Below the pieces are notes generated by a model, which was not told the DNA's origin, did not search any database, and saw only the letters and a program-made list of their open reading frames with translations. Made by a program: the position numbers and the translations under genes. DNA of 64,000 bases, taken from positions 1,426,001 through 1,490,000 of the forward strand of contig NC_014098.1 of assembly GCF_000092905.1 (NCBI RefSeq), read 5' to 3'. The stretch is from Kyrpidia tusciae DSM 2912 (GTDB taxonomy: Bacteria > Bacillota > Bacilli > Kyrpidiales > Kyrpidiaceae). The number at the start of each line of letters is the position of its first letter. Position 1 is the first letter of the stretch. Shown piece after piece: positions 8,320-18,433 of this stretch.

Positions 8320-10760
8320 TTGCCGTTGAAGTGTTGACAGAACTCCGGGTCCAGGCGGTGGACCGGACGTTTACGTACCGGGTGCCTGAATCCCTGAAGT
8401 CTTGGGCGCTACCGGGTGCCCGGGTGTTGGTCCCCTTCGGGCGGCGGTCGGTGATGGGGATTATCGTGGAGCGGACCGATCCGCAGCTTGCGGAGTCCCT
8501 GGCCGAACTCAAGCCGATCCGGGACGTGCTGGACACGGAACCGGTGGTGCCCGGGGATCTTCTCGAACTCGCCGCATGGCTTTCCGAACGGTATCTGTGT
8601 ACCCGATCCGCGGCTTTCCGCACGGTGTTGCCGCCCGGGGCTTTTGGCAAGGTGAACCGGTATTACGAACCGGGACCCGGAGCCGCAGAGGCGGCCCATA
8701 TCGCCGGAGTTGGCGGCGGGGTGATGGGTCGTTTGGCCCGTAGGCCCCTGTCCAGGGAGCAGCTCTTGGCGGCTTTGGGCGGTGACCTGGGCACCCTGAG
8801 AACGGGGCTTGCCAGGGGATGGTGGGTGGAACGGACCGAGGGCCAAGTGGTCGGACCGAAAACGGTCCGGGTGGCCGTTCCTGTCTTGGATAAGAAATCC
8901 CTCCAGGAAGCCGCTGAGAGGATGCGCGGTCGGGCGCCTCGGCAAGCAGAACTTTTGACTTGGTGGCTCTCCCGGGATCTCGACCCACTCCCCGTCGGGG
9001 AGATGGCCCGGTTGTCCGGTGTCAGCCGGGAGGCGGTGAGCGGACTGGTCAAGCGCGGCCTGGTGCAGTTGGAGTCCCGGGCGATCCGGAGGGACCCGGG
9101 ATCGGGCCGCGACCCGGGGTGGGATACCGGGGAGAGGCCGGAGTTGAATGAAGATCAGCGCCGGGCCTTGGCGGCGATTGTGACCCAGATGGAGGCGCCG
9201 GACCATAGGCCGGTGTTATTGTATGGAGTGACGGGCAGCGGGAAGACCGAGGTGTATCTTCGGGCGATGGAAGAGGCGCTTCGCCGGGGGCGCCGGGCCA
9301 TCGTGTTGGTGCCGGAGATCGCTTTGACCCCACAGACCGTGGCGCGGTTCCGGGGTCGATTCGGGGAGCAGGTGGCGGTCCTGCACAGTCGTTTGTCCCC
9401 GGGGGAGCGCCACGACGAGTGGATGCGACTCCGGCGCGGGGAGGCGGCCGTGGCCGTCGGGGCGCGGTCGGCGATTTTTGCTCCGGTGGACCACCTGGGT
9501 CTGGTCGTCATGGACGAAGAGCACGAGGTGTCGTATAAACAAGAGGAGTCCCCCCGTTATGTGACCCGGGAGGTGGCCTGGAAGCGGGCGGCCCAGCACG
9601 GAGCCGTGTTGGTGCTGGGAAGTGCCACGCCATCCCTGGAGGCGATTCATTTAGTGGAACGGGGACGGGCCGTGTCGACCTCGCTGAAAGAGCGGGTGGG
9701 CGGGCGCCCCCTCCCGCAGTGCGTGGTGGTGGACATGCGCCGGGAACTTCGGGAGGGGAATCGCTCGATGTTTAGCCGTCGACTGGAGCGGGAGATGGCG
9801 GAACGGCTGGACCGGGGTGAGCAGGCGGTTATCCTTATGAACCGCCGGGGCTACAGCACTTTCGTGTTGTGCCGGGCTTGTGGTCACGTCATGCGCTGTC
9901 CTCACTGCGATATCTCTTTGACGTACCACCGGTCTGGGGAAGATTTGCGGTGCCACTACTGTGGGTATACCACCCCCTACGCGGAGACGTGTCCCAACTG
10001 CGGGTCGCCGTACATCCGGTATTTTGGCACTGGGACCCAAAGGGTGGAGGAAGAACTGCGGCATCTCTTTCCCACGGCCGAAATTGTGCGAATGGATGTG
10101 GACACGACCCGGCGCAAGGGGGCTCATGAAGAGCTCCTGGGCCGTTTTGCCCGGGGAGAGGCGAACATACTCCTCGGCACGCAAATGATCGCCAAAGGTC
10201 TCGATTTTCCCAACGTTGGACTGGTGGGCGTCATTTCTGCCGATACTTCTCTGCATGTGCCCGATTTTCGTGCAGCGGAACGCACCTATCAACTGCTCGT
10301 CCAGGTGGCGGGGAGGGCCGGTCGGGGGGACACTCCGGGGATCACGGTCATCCAAACCTACAATCCGGACCATTACGCCATCCGGGCGGCGGCGGACCAA
10401 CAGCCCCGGGTGTTTTACCTCCGAGAGCTGGCCGGCCGGCGCGCCGGGGACTACCCCCCTTTCTCGGAGCTCGCGGTTTGGCGGACAGGACACCCCGAGG
10501 CCGATCGAGCGGCCCGGGCGGCGGGCAGCATCGAACGCCGGCTGAAAGAAGTCCTGCCCCCCGGGGCGGGTCGGGTGCTTCGGGCTGGCCCGGCCCCTCT
10601 GGGACGCCTGCGGGGTTTGTACCGCCACCAGGTGGTGGTGAAATATCGCCAATGGTCGGACGTGGCGGAGGCGTTTCGAGAGGTGTGGCGGGAATCGGCG
10701 GGACTGTGCGATCCCGAAGGATCGGTGAGCGTGGACGTGGCGGCCCAGATGTTGTTGTAG
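8316..10760 (+). CDS. priA: Primosomal replication-restart helicase PriA
   Basis: 814 residues. N-terminal 3'-DNA-binding domain, then helicase core with Walker A GVTGSGKT (304-311) and DEEH (400-403). Zinc-binding cysteine pairs follow in CRACG, CPHCD, CHYCG and CPNCG, and the GTQMIAKGLDFPNV and QVAGRAGRG motifs of helicase domain 2. PriA reloads the replisome at stalled forks. The GTG start overlaps the coaBC stop (GTGA), implying coupled translation; def follows after 59 nt. Confidence 0.97.
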   Translation: MIAVEVLTELRVQAVDRTFTYRVPESLKSWALPGARVLVPFGRRSVMGIIVERTDPQLAESLAELKPIRDVLDTEPVVPGDLLELAAWLSERYLCTRSAAFRTVLPPGAFGKVNRYYEPGPGAAEAAHIAGVGGGVMGRLARRPLSREQLLAALGGDLGTLRTGLARGWWVERTEGQVVGPKTVRVAVPVLDKKSLQEAAERMRGRAPRQAELLTWWLSRDLDPLPVGEMARLSGVSREAVSGLVKRGLVQLESRAIRRDPGSGRDPGWDTGERPELNEDQRRALAAIVTQMEAPDHRPVLLYGVTGSGKTEVYLRAMEEALRRGRRAIVLVPEIALTPQTVARFRGRFGEQVAVLHSRLSPGERHDEWMRLRRGEAAVAVGARSAIFAPVDHLGLVVMDEEHEVSYKQEESPRYVTREVAWKRAAQHGAVLVLGSATPSLEAIHLVERGRAVSTSLKERVGGRPLPQCVVVDMRRELREGNRSMFSRRLEREMAERLDRGEQAVILMNRRGYSTFVLCRACGHVMRCPHCDISLTYHRSGEDLRCHYCGYTTPYAETCPNCGSPYIRYFGTGTQRVEEELRHLFPTAEIVRMDVDTTRRKGAHEELLGRFARGEANILLGTQMIAKGLDFPNVGLVGVISADTSLHVPDFRAAERTYQLLVQVAGRAGRGDTPGITVIQTYNPDHYAIRAAADQQPRVFYLRELAGRRAGDYPPFSELAVWRTGHPEADRAARAAGSIERRLKEVLPPGAGRVLRAGPAPLGRLRGLYRHQVVVKYRQWSDVAEAFREVWRESAGLCDPEGSVSVDVAAQMLL

Positions 10761-10819
10761 CGGTGTTGCAGCCGGGGCGCATCCCGATTGGGGTCGCGCC
10801 GTTAAAGGAGTGAGTTTCA

Positions 10820-11287
10820 GTGGCGATACGAATCATCCGTTTGCAAGGGGATCCGATACTGCGGGAAAAGGCCAAACCGGTCAGCAAGGTCACCCCGAAC
10901 ATTCAGCGGCTGATCGACGATATGGCGGACACGATGTACAATGCCGATGGAATCGGTCTGGCGGCTCCCCAAGTGGGGATTCTGAAGCGGGTCATCGTCG
11001 CAGATATTGGCGAAGGCCTGCTCGGGTTGGTGAATCCGGAGGTCGTATTGGAGGAAGGCGAACAGACCGGGCCAGAGGGTTGCTTGAGCATCCCCGGCAT
11101 CCAGGCGGATGTCACCCGGGCTCATCATGTGATCGTGCGGGCCCAGGATCGGAACGGGGAACCCCTCGTGGTGGACGCCGAGGGACTCCTGGCCCGCTGT
11201 TTGCTCCACGAAATCGACCACCTGGACGGGATTCTTTTTCTCGACCGGGTGACCGATCCGCGTTCCATCCGGAGGGTCGAAACGTGA
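10820..11287 (+). CDS. def: Peptide deformylase
   Basis: 155 residues; removes the formyl group from nascent chains. The three metal-site motifs are complete: [15 protein letters not shown] with Cys88, and HEIDH with His130, Glu131, His134. Start GTG 10820 is 9 nt after AAAGGAG. Followed by fmt with a 4-nt overlap, so formylation and deformylation genes are coupled. Confidence 0.97.
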   Translation: MAIRIIRLQGDPILREKAKPVSKVTPNIQRLIDDMADTMYNADGIGLAAPQVGILKRVIVADIGEGLLGLVNPEVVLEEGEQTGPEGCLSIPGIQADVTRAHHVIVRAQDRNGEPLVVDAEGLLARCLLHEIDHLDGILFLDRVTDPRSIRRVET

Positions 11288-12222
11288 CCAACGTATTGTT
11301 CATGGGCACGCCGGAGTTTGCCGTTCCCTCCCTGAAGGCGTTAGTCAAGGCGGGGTGGAAGGTGGGGGCGGTGGTGACCCGCCCAGACCGCCCGGTGGGG
11401 CGCCGTCAGGTCCCGTCGCCGCCGGCGGTCAAGCGCGCCGCCGAGGAGTTGGGTCTCCCCGTTTGGCAACCCGAACGGGTGAAAGACGGGGAGTTTTTAC
11501 AGCGTGTTCGGGACCTGGCCCCGGAGGTGGCGGTGACCGCCGCCTATGGGCGGATCCTTCCTCAAGAACTGCTCGATCTGCCACCCCGGGGATGTTTGAA
11601 CATCCACGCGTCTCTGTTGCCCAGATACCGCGGGGCTGCGCCGATACAGCGGTGCTTGATGGACGGACAGGACCGGACGGGCATCACCATCATGAAAATG
11701 GTGCAAGCTTTGGACGCGGGGCCGATTGTCGCTCAGGAAGAACTGGCGGTGGGCGAGGAGGATGACGCCGGCACGTTGACCGAGCGCCTGGCCGAGTTGG
11801 GGGCGCGGCTCCTGGTGGACGTGCTGCCGAGATGGTTGGCCGGGGAAATCGAACCCCGGGAACAGGACGAATCTTTGGCCACCTATGCACCTCCCCTTCG
11901 CCGGGAGGACGAGAAGATCGACTGGTCGCAAGCGGCCCTGGCGATCCACAACCGAATTCGGGCTCTGCGCCCGTGGGCGGGTGGTTACACCCTCCACCGG
12001 GGCAAGGTGTTGAAAATTTGGCGGACGACCGTTGAGGAGCGCACCGGGAGTTTCGGCGCACCCGGTGAGATCCTGGTCGTGGAACGGAGCGGGGTGTTGG
12101 TGGCAGCAGGGGCGGGAGCCCTGTGGCTGCACCAGGTTCAGCCCGAAAGCAAGAATCGGATGGAGGCGGAAGCGTGGGCGCGGGGAAGGCGCATCGAAAC
12201 TGGGGAGGCTCTGGGGAAGTGA
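11284..12222 (+). CDS. fmt: Methionyl-tRNA formyltransferase
   Basis: 312 residues; formylates Met-tRNA(fMet) with 10-formyl-THF. The opening [16 protein letters not shown], the catalytic block [16 protein letters not shown] and the C-terminal tRNA-binding domain ([20 protein letters not shown]) are all present. Start GTG 11284 overlaps the def stop (GTGA). A longer in-frame reading beginning at 10810 is only read-through antisense to def's frame and is not the gene. Confidence 0.97.
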   Translation: MTNVLFMGTPEFAVPSLKALVKAGWKVGAVVTRPDRPVGRRQVPSPPAVKRAAEELGLPVWQPERVKDGEFLQRVRDLAPEVAVTAAYGRILPQELLDLPPRGCLNIHASLLPRYRGAAPIQRCLMDGQDRTGITIMKMVQALDAGPIVAQEELAVGEEDDAGTLTERLAELGARLLVDVLPRWLAGEIEPREQDESLATYAPPLRREDEKIDWSQAALAIHNRIRALRPWAGGYTLHRGKVLKIWRTTVEERTGSFGAPGEILVVERSGVLVAAGAGALWLHQVQPESKNRMEAEAWARGRRIETGEALGK

Positions 12223-13679
12223 GCCCGGATGCCCGGGCGGCGAATCCTGTGCGAGACCCGCGGCGCCGGGTTTCGGGGAGGGCAGGGGCGGTATCACCCG
12301 CCCGGCGCGGCGCCTTTGAGGTCCTGCTCCTTGTCGAAGAGCGGCGGGCCTATAGCCACATCGCTTTAAGGCAGGTGTTAAACCGCCTGGGTGCGGACCG
12401 GCGGGACAGCGCCCTGGCTACGGAGATTGTTCAGGGCACGTTGCGGTGGCAGCGATGGCTAGATGAACAGATCAACGCCAAGTCCCGAATCCCCATTGCT
12501 CGCCTTGATGCCGTCGTCCGGGTCACGCTGCGAATGGCGGTTTATCAGTTATATAAACTGCGCCACTGTGCCCCTCACGCCGTGGTGAACGATGCGGTCG
12601 AATTGGTCAAAGGCACTCAGCCCCGGGCCGCGAGTTATGTGAACGGTGTGTTGCGAGCCCTGGAGCGTGAACAACAAACGCCTTCCCCACCCCGGGCCGC
12701 AAGATCCCGGAACGCTCCCGGGAACCCGGAAGAGCTGGCTCGGCGCACCTCCCATCCGACGTGGATGGTGGAACGCTGGTGGTCGTGGCTCGGCCCAGAA
12801 GCGACGATCGCCCTTTGTGAAAGCAACAACGAGCCGCCGCCTCTCACCCTTCGGGTGAACCTTCTGCGCTCATCCGTCGCTGAGGTTATGGAGTCGGTCA
12901 GGGAAGCAGGGGGGGAAGGGCGGCCGTCGCCGGTGATCCCCGGAGTCCTGCGAGTCAGCGGAGTCGACGTTTCCCGTCTGTCTACCTTTCGGTCCGGTGC
13001 TTGCAGCGTGCAGGATGAGAGCGCCACCCTCGCCGCCTGGACCTTGCAACCGGAACCGGGGTGGGAGGTCCTGGATCTTTGCGCCGCCCCGGGGGGAAAA
13101 TCTGCCCATCTAGCCGAGTGGATGAAGGGCACCGGGCGGGTTACCGCAGTGGATATCCATCCTCATAAAATCCCTTTGATCGAGCGGACCGCCCGACGCC
13201 TGGGATTACCAAACGTTCATCCGGTTTGTGCCGATGGGAGAGATGCCCCGTCCCTTGGGATTTTTGACGCCGCCTTGGTGGATGCTCCCTGTAGCGGCCT
13301 CGGGGTGTTGCGACGGCGGCCGGAGTTAAAGTGGCGTCGGCGCCCCGAAGACATTCAGGACCTGGTCAAACTGCAGGGTGAGTTGCTGGCGGCCGCGGCC
13401 AGGGCCTTGCGGCCGGACGGAATATTGGTCTACGCGACCTGCACCGTCTGTGAAGCAGAAAATGATGGGGTCGTGGAGGCTTTTCTGGCAGGGCCCGGGG
13501 GAGCGGCCTTTGATCTCGAAGACCCGGCAGCCCTCTGGCCGGACCCCCTCGGCCAAATGACGCTTTCCACTCGGTTTGGTCGACAGATTCTTCCATTTCA
13601 TTTTGGAGGGGACGGTTTCTATTATGCTCGACTCCGCCGAAAACCCTCGGGGGCTCAAAGGGGGATCCGCCGTGACTGA
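12219..13679 (+). CDS. rsmB: 16S rRNA m5C967 methyltransferase RsmB
   Basis: 486 residues. N-terminal NusB-like domain (about 30-170), then a Rossmann methyltransferase with LCAAPGGKSAHLAEWM, DAPCSGLGVLRRRPELKWRR and YATCTVCEAEND. The two family cysteines (motifs IV and VI) form and resolve the covalent rRNA adduct. The GTG start at 12219 overlaps the fmt stop and lies after GGGGAGG. A proline/arginine-rich, low-complexity N-terminal tail precedes the NusB domain; the true start could be further in. Confidence 0.94.
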   Translation: MSPDARAANPVRDPRRRVSGRAGAVSPARRGAFEVLLLVEERRAYSHIALRQVLNRLGADRRDSALATEIVQGTLRWQRWLDEQINAKSRIPIARLDAVVRVTLRMAVYQLYKLRHCAPHAVVNDAVELVKGTQPRAASYVNGVLRALEREQQTPSPPRAARSRNAPGNPEELARRTSHPTWMVERWWSWLGPEATIALCESNNEPPPLTLRVNLLRSSVAEVMESVREAGGEGRPSPVIPGVLRVSGVDVSRLSTFRSGACSVQDESATLAAWTLQPEPGWEVLDLCAAPGGKSAHLAEWMKGTGRVTAVDIHPHKIPLIERTARRLGLPNVHPVCADGRDAPSLGIFDAALVDAPCSGLGVLRRRPELKWRRRPEDIQDLVKLQGELLAAAARALRPDGILVYATCTVCEAENDGVVEAFLAGPGGAAFDLEDPAALWPDPLGQMTLSTRFGRQILPFHFGGDGFYYARLRRKPSGAQRGIRRD

Positions 13680-14754
13680 ACAAAACACCCAGAGCAAAGG
13701 CCGCGAGCCGTGGATTCACTTGTACGGTCTGACGCTGGCTGAGCTCCGGACGTGGCTGGAGGAACAGGGTGAACCGGGGTACCGGGCCGCGCAACTGTTC
13801 GATTGGATGTATAAAAAGCGCGTGACGAGTGTGGATGCGATGACCAATCTCCCCAAGGCCCTGCGAAATGTGCTTCGGGAGAGGGCCCGGCTCGGGACCA
13901 TGGAGGAACTGACCCGTCAGGTGTCGAAAAAGGATGGGACGACAAAATTCCTCTTTCGCCTATTCGACGGGGCGACGGTGGAAACGGTGCTCATGCGCCA
14001 TTCTTATGGCCACAGCGTGTGTGTTTCCTCTCAGGTAGGCTGTCATATGGGGTGTCAGTTCTGCGCATCGACTTTGGGCGGATTGGTTCGGAACTTGGAA
14101 GCCGGCGAGATGGTGGAACAGGTTCTCGCATGCCAGCGCATGCTCGATCAACAGGGGCAGCGGGTCTCATCCGTGGTGGTGATGGGGTCTGGAGAACCGC
14201 TGGAGAATTATGGGGCCACCCTTCGCTTTATCCGTTTGATCACCGCTGATGAGGGACTGCGCATCGGACAGCGACATATTACCGTCTCCACGAGTGGCAT
14301 GGTGCCCGCCATCCGAAAGTTGGCGGAGGAGCGCCTTCAGATCACTTTGGCGGTATCGCTGCACGCCTCGAACGACGAGGTGCGCAGTCGCCTCATGCCC
14401 ATCAACCGCGCCTACCCCATCGCCGTCTTGTTGGAGGCCTGCCGGGAGTATTGGGAAAAGACCGGGAGACGCCTGACCTTTGAGTATGCTCTCATCGGTG
14501 GAATCAACGATCGACTGGATCAGGCGGATGAACTGGCGGATCGGCTCAGGGGTTTGCCGTGTCATGTGAACCTCATTCCGGTCAATTACGTACCGGAGCG
14601 CCGGTTCGACCGGACCCCGCGCCGGCAGGTGGAAGCGTTTCGCGAGCGGTTGGAGCGGCACGGGATTTCTTGCACCGTTCGCCGAGAGATGGGAGCGGAT
14701 ATCGCCGCGGCCTGTGGGCAGTTGCGGGCGGGTTATGAGTTGACGGAGGCGTAG
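13672..14754 (+). CDS. rlmN: Dual-specificity 23S rRNA/tRNA A2 methyltransferase RlmN (radical SAM)
   Basis: 360 residues. CHMGCQFC at 124-131 holds the three cysteines that ligate the radical-SAM 4Fe-4S cluster; GEPLENY and VSLHASNDEVR follow, and the C-terminal CTVRREMGADIAAACGQL includes the methyl-carrying cysteine. It methylates A2503 of 23S rRNA and A37 of some tRNAs. GTG 13672 (after AAAGGGGG, overlapping the rsmB stop by 8 nt) gives a typical length; ATG 13624 would add 16 residues. Confidence 0.96.
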   Translation: MTEQNTQSKGREPWIHLYGLTLAELRTWLEEQGEPGYRAAQLFDWMYKKRVTSVDAMTNLPKALRNVLRERARLGTMEELTRQVSKKDGTTKFLFRLFDGATVETVLMRHSYGHSVCVSSQVGCHMGCQFCASTLGGLVRNLEAGEMVEQVLACQRMLDQQGQRVSSVVVMGSGEPLENYGATLRFIRLITADEGLRIGQRHITVSTSGMVPAIRKLAEERLQITLAVSLHASNDEVRSRLMPINRAYPIAVLLEACREYWEKTGRRLTFEYALIGGINDRLDQADELADRLRGLPCHVNLIPVNYVPERRFDRTPRRQVEAFRERLERHGISCTVRREMGADIAAACGQLRAGYELTEA

Positions 14755-14777
14755 GGGAAGCGGGAAGAGGTGTGCGT

Positions 14778-15536
14778 ATGCAGGTGGAAGTCGCGGCCAG
14801 GTCCCATGTGGGTTTGGTGCGCTCGATCAATCAGGATGGGTATGCCATCCACATGGATTTAGAACCGTTAAAAGCGGCCCTCCTAGCCGATGGCATGGGC
14901 GGCCACCGGGCAGGGGAGGTGGCGAGCCAGTTGGCCATCGACGTGATCGGCCGCCAGCTCCACAGCTCGACCGGTCCGGCGGGGCAACGTTTACTCGAAG
15001 CCATCCGGGAGGCGAACCGGGTGGTTTACGAGCGGTCCCACGATCCTTCCGCCACAGACTTGGCGGGCATGGGCACCACTGTGGTGGCCGCCCTGTTTGA
15101 CGAGCGGGAGATCTGGGTGGGTCATATCGGCGACAGTCGGGCCTACCTGATCGCCGGGGCGGCTATCCGCCAGTTGACCGATGATCACTCTTTGGTGAAC
15201 GAGCTCCGCAAAAGCGGGGAATTGAGCGAGGCAGAAAGCCGGGTTCACCCGAGGCGCAACGTGTTGACCCGGGCCCTGGGCATGGAACCCCGGGTTGAAG
15301 TGGATATCGCCCGGGTTTCCTGGGAAGCGGGCGGCATCTTGCTCCTTTGCTCCGACGGGCTGTCCAATATGGTGGAAGAGGGCGAGATTCTGGAGACGAT
15401 GCGGGTTGGAACGGTCCCGCTGGAAGGGCGGCTCGATCGTTTGATCGAAGCGGCCCTGGGAAGGGGCGGACCCGACAACATTACGGTGGTGGCGGTGGAG
15501 CATGGGGCGCCCGGGGAGCGGGGGGATCGCCTGTGA
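14778..15536 (+). CDS. prpC: PP2C-type Ser/Thr protein phosphatase (PrpC/Stp)
   Basis: 252 residues, single PP2C domain: HVGLVRSINQDG, LADGMGGHRAGEVAS, GMGTTVVA, HIGDSRAYL, DHSLVNELRKSGEL and GGPDNITVV carry the metal-binding aspartates. It dephosphorylates PrkC and its targets. Motif I reads NQD rather than NED, a common variant among Firmicute Stp proteins. ATG 14778 is 7 nt from AGAGG; the GTG at 14772 is too near the ribosome site. It overlaps prkC by 4 nt, the classic phosphatase-kinase pair. Confidence 0.95.
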   Translation: MQVEVAARSHVGLVRSINQDGYAIHMDLEPLKAALLADGMGGHRAGEVASQLAIDVIGRQLHSSTGPAGQRLLEAIREANRVVYERSHDPSATDLAGMGTTVVAALFDEREIWVGHIGDSRAYLIAGAAIRQLTDDHSLVNELRKSGELSEAESRVHPRRNVLTRALGMEPRVEVDIARVSWEAGGILLLCSDGLSNMVEEGEILETMRVGTVPLEGRLDRLIEAALGRGGPDNITVVAVEHGAPGERGDRL

Positions 15537-17467
15537 TCGGACGCTTGCTGGGTGGTCGATATCAGATTGAACAGGCGGTGGGCGGAGGCGGCATGTCGGT
15601 GGTGTACCGGGCACTGGACACCGTCCTGGGGCGCCGGGTGGCTGTCAAGGTATTGCGCAGCCAATTTGGCGACGATGCGGACTTTATCCGCCGTTTTCGC
15701 CGGGAGGCTCAGGCGGCCGCTTCATTATCCCATCCGAATATCGTGAATATCTTTGACGTCGGCACTGACGGGGACGATCATTTTATCGTCATGGAGTACG
15801 TCGAAGGTCATACCCTTAAAGAGTGGATCCAACAGCGGGGACCCCTTCCGGTGGAAGAAGTGGTGGAGATCGGAAGACAAGTGTGCGCGGCCTTGGCCCA
15901 TGCCCACGATCGCGGCATCGTCCATCGAGACATCAAGCCCCATAATATTTTGATCACCGATGCCCGGGTTGTCAAAGTGACCGATTTCGGCATCGCCCGG
16001 GCAATCACGGCGAACACGATTACCTATGCGGGATCGGTGATCGGGTCTGTGCATTATTTTTCACCCGAGCAAGCCCGGGGAGAGATGACTGATATTAAAT
16101 CAGACATCTATTCCCTGGGGGTCGTGCTATATGAGATGGTCACCGGCCATCTGCCTTTCTCCGGGGATTCGCCCATCAGTGTGGCCTTGAAGCACGTGCG
16201 GGAACCCCTGGTGGAGCCTCGCCAACTCATTCCCGGAATTCCCCAAAGTATGGAGAACGTGATTCTGCGCGCCATGGCCAAAAATCCGCTGGATCGGTAT
16301 GATTCAGTTAGAGAAATGGCGGCGGATCTCGATGTCGTCCTCGAACTGAAGGATGTCCCGAAATTCGTTCCCCAGCACGGTGACGGGCAGTCCGAGGAGA
16401 CGCGATTGTACACACCGGTGTCCGGCGCCGAGAACAGTGCTGATCGAAAGGCGGCGGACGAGGCGGCCAAACCCCGGCGTCGCGGCTGGTCTTATGTGAA
16501 ACGGGCGGCATTGTGGACGTTGGCGGTGCTTCTCGTCATGGCGGTGCTGGGGGTTGGGGCGTATTATGCATTTACAACCTGGATGCGGGTGCCCGACGTC
16601 ACCATGCCGAATGTCGTGGGGAAACCTTACGCCGATGCGGTGGCCCAACTCACACAAAGCGGATTTTCTCAAAATAACATCCAGCGGGTGGACATGCCGA
16701 GCAATGCGGTGCCTCCTGGAGCGGTGTTCAAACAAGATCCCGATGCTGGAATTACGGTGAAAGCGAACCGCTCCATTACCCTGTGGGTGAGCATCGGCCA
16801 GGAAACCGTGGCTATGCCGGCGGTGGAAAACATGCCGCTCTCCCAGGCGAAACAACTGCTTAAACAAAACGGGATTCCGGATTCTCAGATCGCGGTGAAT
16901 TATGAGTACAGCGACCAGCCGAAAGACACGGTGATCCGGCAATATCCCCGGGAAGAAGTGGCGGTGGTCCCCGGTAAGGACCAAGTGCAACTGGTGGTCA
17001 GCCAGGGGCCTCAATTGGTGACCGTGCCGAATGTGGTGGGCAGCACGGAACAAGATGCCCGGCAACAGTTGACGGCAGCCGGGTTGACCGTGGGCAAAGT
17101 CCAAACCCAGCCCGATTATAAAGCGCCGAGCGGAGTGGTGATTCAACAGGCGCCTTACAAGCCCGGGGACCAGGTCCCCAAGGGCCGGGCGGTGGATTTG
17201 TGGGTTTCCAGCGGTTATCCCCAAGACGCGAAAACCGCAGTGTTTCCGGTGGCGGTGGCCATTCCGCCCGGTCATCCGCCCGTTCAGGTGAAGATTGTGG
17301 TTACGGACGCCCGAGAGGCCAATCAAACGGTGGTCTCGGAGACGACATCGGTGAGTAAAGTGTATCCGGTGCAGGTGGTTCTCAGCCCGGATACGGGCGC
17401 GGATATCAAGTGGTACGTGGATGGACAGCAACAGGGAGAAAAAGTGATCCCGTACAATGGAACGTAG
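15533..17467 (+). CDS. prkC: PASTA-domain Ser/Thr protein kinase PrkC
   Basis: 644 residues. Cytoplasmic Hanks kinase: glycine loop GGGGMSVVY, ATP Lys39, HRDIKPHN (Asp133), DFG Asp151, activation segment with several Thr/Ser. A single membrane helix follows at about 324-348, then three PASTA repeats (about 354-423, 424-493, 494-560), each starting [VT]-x-[MV]-P-x-V. A C-terminal beta-rich extracellular domain runs from about 565. PrkC senses muropeptides or lipid II and controls germination and cell-wall genes in Bacillus. GTG start at 15533 overlaps prpC; the three-PASTA plus cap layout matches the B. subtilis protein. Confidence 0.97.
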   Translation: MIGRLLGGRYQIEQAVGGGGMSVVYRALDTVLGRRVAVKVLRSQFGDDADFIRRFRREAQAAASLSHPNIVNIFDVGTDGDDHFIVMEYVEGHTLKEWIQQRGPLPVEEVVEIGRQVCAALAHAHDRGIVHRDIKPHNILITDARVVKVTDFGIARAITANTITYAGSVIGSVHYFSPEQARGEMTDIKSDIYSLGVVLYEMVTGHLPFSGDSPISVALKHVREPLVEPRQLIPGIPQSMENVILRAMAKNPLDRYDSVREMAADLDVVLELKDVPKFVPQHGDGQSEETRLYTPVSGAENSADRKAADEAAKPRRRGWSYVKRAALWTLAVLLVMAVLGVGAYYAFTTWMRVPDVTMPNVVGKPYADAVAQLTQSGFSQNNIQRVDMPSNAVPPGAVFKQDPDAGITVKANRSITLWVSIGQETVAMPAVENMPLSQAKQLLKQNGIPDSQIAVNYEYSDQPKDTVIRQYPREEVAVVPGKDQVQLVVSQGPQLVTVPNVVGSTEQDARQQLTAAGLTVGKVQTQPDYKAPSGVVIQQAPYKPGDQVPKGRAVDLWVSSGYPQDAKTAVFPVAVAIPPGHPPVQVKIVVTDAREANQTVVSETTSVSKVYPVQVVLSPDTGADIKWYVDGQQQGEKVIPYNGT

Positions 17468-17489
17468 CAGGAAGAGGGGGGAGAGCGGC

Positions 17490-18386
17490 GTGCCGGAGGG
17501 GGCACAGGGCCGGATTGTCCGGGTGGTGGCCGGATTCTACGACGTAGATCTCAAAGGGCGAACGGTGCGCTGCCGCGCCCGGGGTGTTCTAAAGAAGCGG
17601 GGGATGCATCCCGTGGTCGGAGACGAGGTGCGTGTCCATCTGTCCGGGCTCTCCGAGGGCGTGGTGGAGGACGTGCTGGCTCGGACAAACATCTTGGTCC
17701 GCCCCCCAGTGGCGAACGTGGACTTGGCTGTGCTGGTCTTTTCCATCCGGGAACCCGATCTGAATCGCCACCTTCTCGACCGCCTGCTCGTGTCTGTGGA
17801 GTTGCAAAACGTCCCCGCTTTGCTGTGCTGGAGTAAAGCGGACCTCCTTCAGGACCGGGCCGATTTTGAAAGGGAGGTGTCGGTATACGGGCGATTGGGG
17901 TACCCGACCCTGTACGCGTCCTCCCTGACCGGGGAGGGCATCGATGCCCTTCGCACCCGGTTGCGAGGAAAGGTGAGCGTCCTCGCCGGTCAGTCCGGAG
18001 TGGGCAAATCCAGCTTGATCAACGCTCTGCATCCCGGGTTGAATCGGGCCGTGGGCGACGTCAGCCGGCGTCTGGGCAGGGGTCGCCACACCACCCGGCA
18101 GGTGGAGCTCCTCCGATTGGAAGAGAATACTTATGTCGCCGATACGCCGGGGTTTGGGGTTTTGGCCTTCGACAAGGACTTGGAGCCTGAAAAGCTGTCG
18201 AAGGGATTTCCGGAACTGGTAGAGGTGGGCAGAAACTGTCGATACCGCGGTTGCCTGCACGAAGAAGAGGAGGGGTGCGCGGTCCCCGCGGCCCTGGCCG
18301 AGGGGCGGATCGATCCTTTGCGTTATGACCATTATCGGGAATGGCTGAAAGAACTGCGCGAGGCTCGGGAAGAGCGATACCGCTGA
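17490..18386 (+). CDS. rsgA: Ribosome small-subunit GTPase RsgA (CpgA)
   Basis: 298 residues: OB-fold N-terminus, circularly permuted GTPase with G1 GQSGVGKSS from residue 167, RHTT and DTPGFG, and a C-terminal zinc site (CRYRGCLHEEEEGC). It checks late 30S assembly. I start it at GTG 17490 because MPEGAQGRIVRVVAGFY matches the B. subtilis start MPEGKI and a purine-rich AGGGGGGAG lies just upstream. The ATG at 17457, inside prkC, would add 11 basic residues. Confidence 0.95.
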   Translation: MPEGAQGRIVRVVAGFYDVDLKGRTVRCRARGVLKKRGMHPVVGDEVRVHLSGLSEGVVEDVLARTNILVRPPVANVDLAVLVFSIREPDLNRHLLDRLLVSVELQNVPALLCWSKADLLQDRADFEREVSVYGRLGYPTLYASSLTGEGIDALRTRLRGKVSVLAGQSGVGKSSLINALHPGLNRAVGDVSRRLGRGRHTTRQVELLRLEENTYVADTPGFGVLAFDKDLEPEKLSKGFPELVEVGRNCRYRGCLHEEEEGCAVPAALAEGRIDPLRYDHYREWLKELREAREERYR

Positions 18387-18433
18387 CGATGACCCTTCGT
18401 GAACAGCGGAGATTGTGAAAGGGGGCATGGACG

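Noticed and set aside
10810-12222. A 470-codon frame that would fuse a def-overlapping segment to fmt
   Set aside because: The N-terminal part is out of frame with def and is low complexity; fmt begins at 11284 with a typical start.
16304-17431. A 375-codon minus-strand frame opposite the prkC PASTA region
   Set aside because: Shadow composition (His/Arg repeats) and no start signals; prkC is certain.
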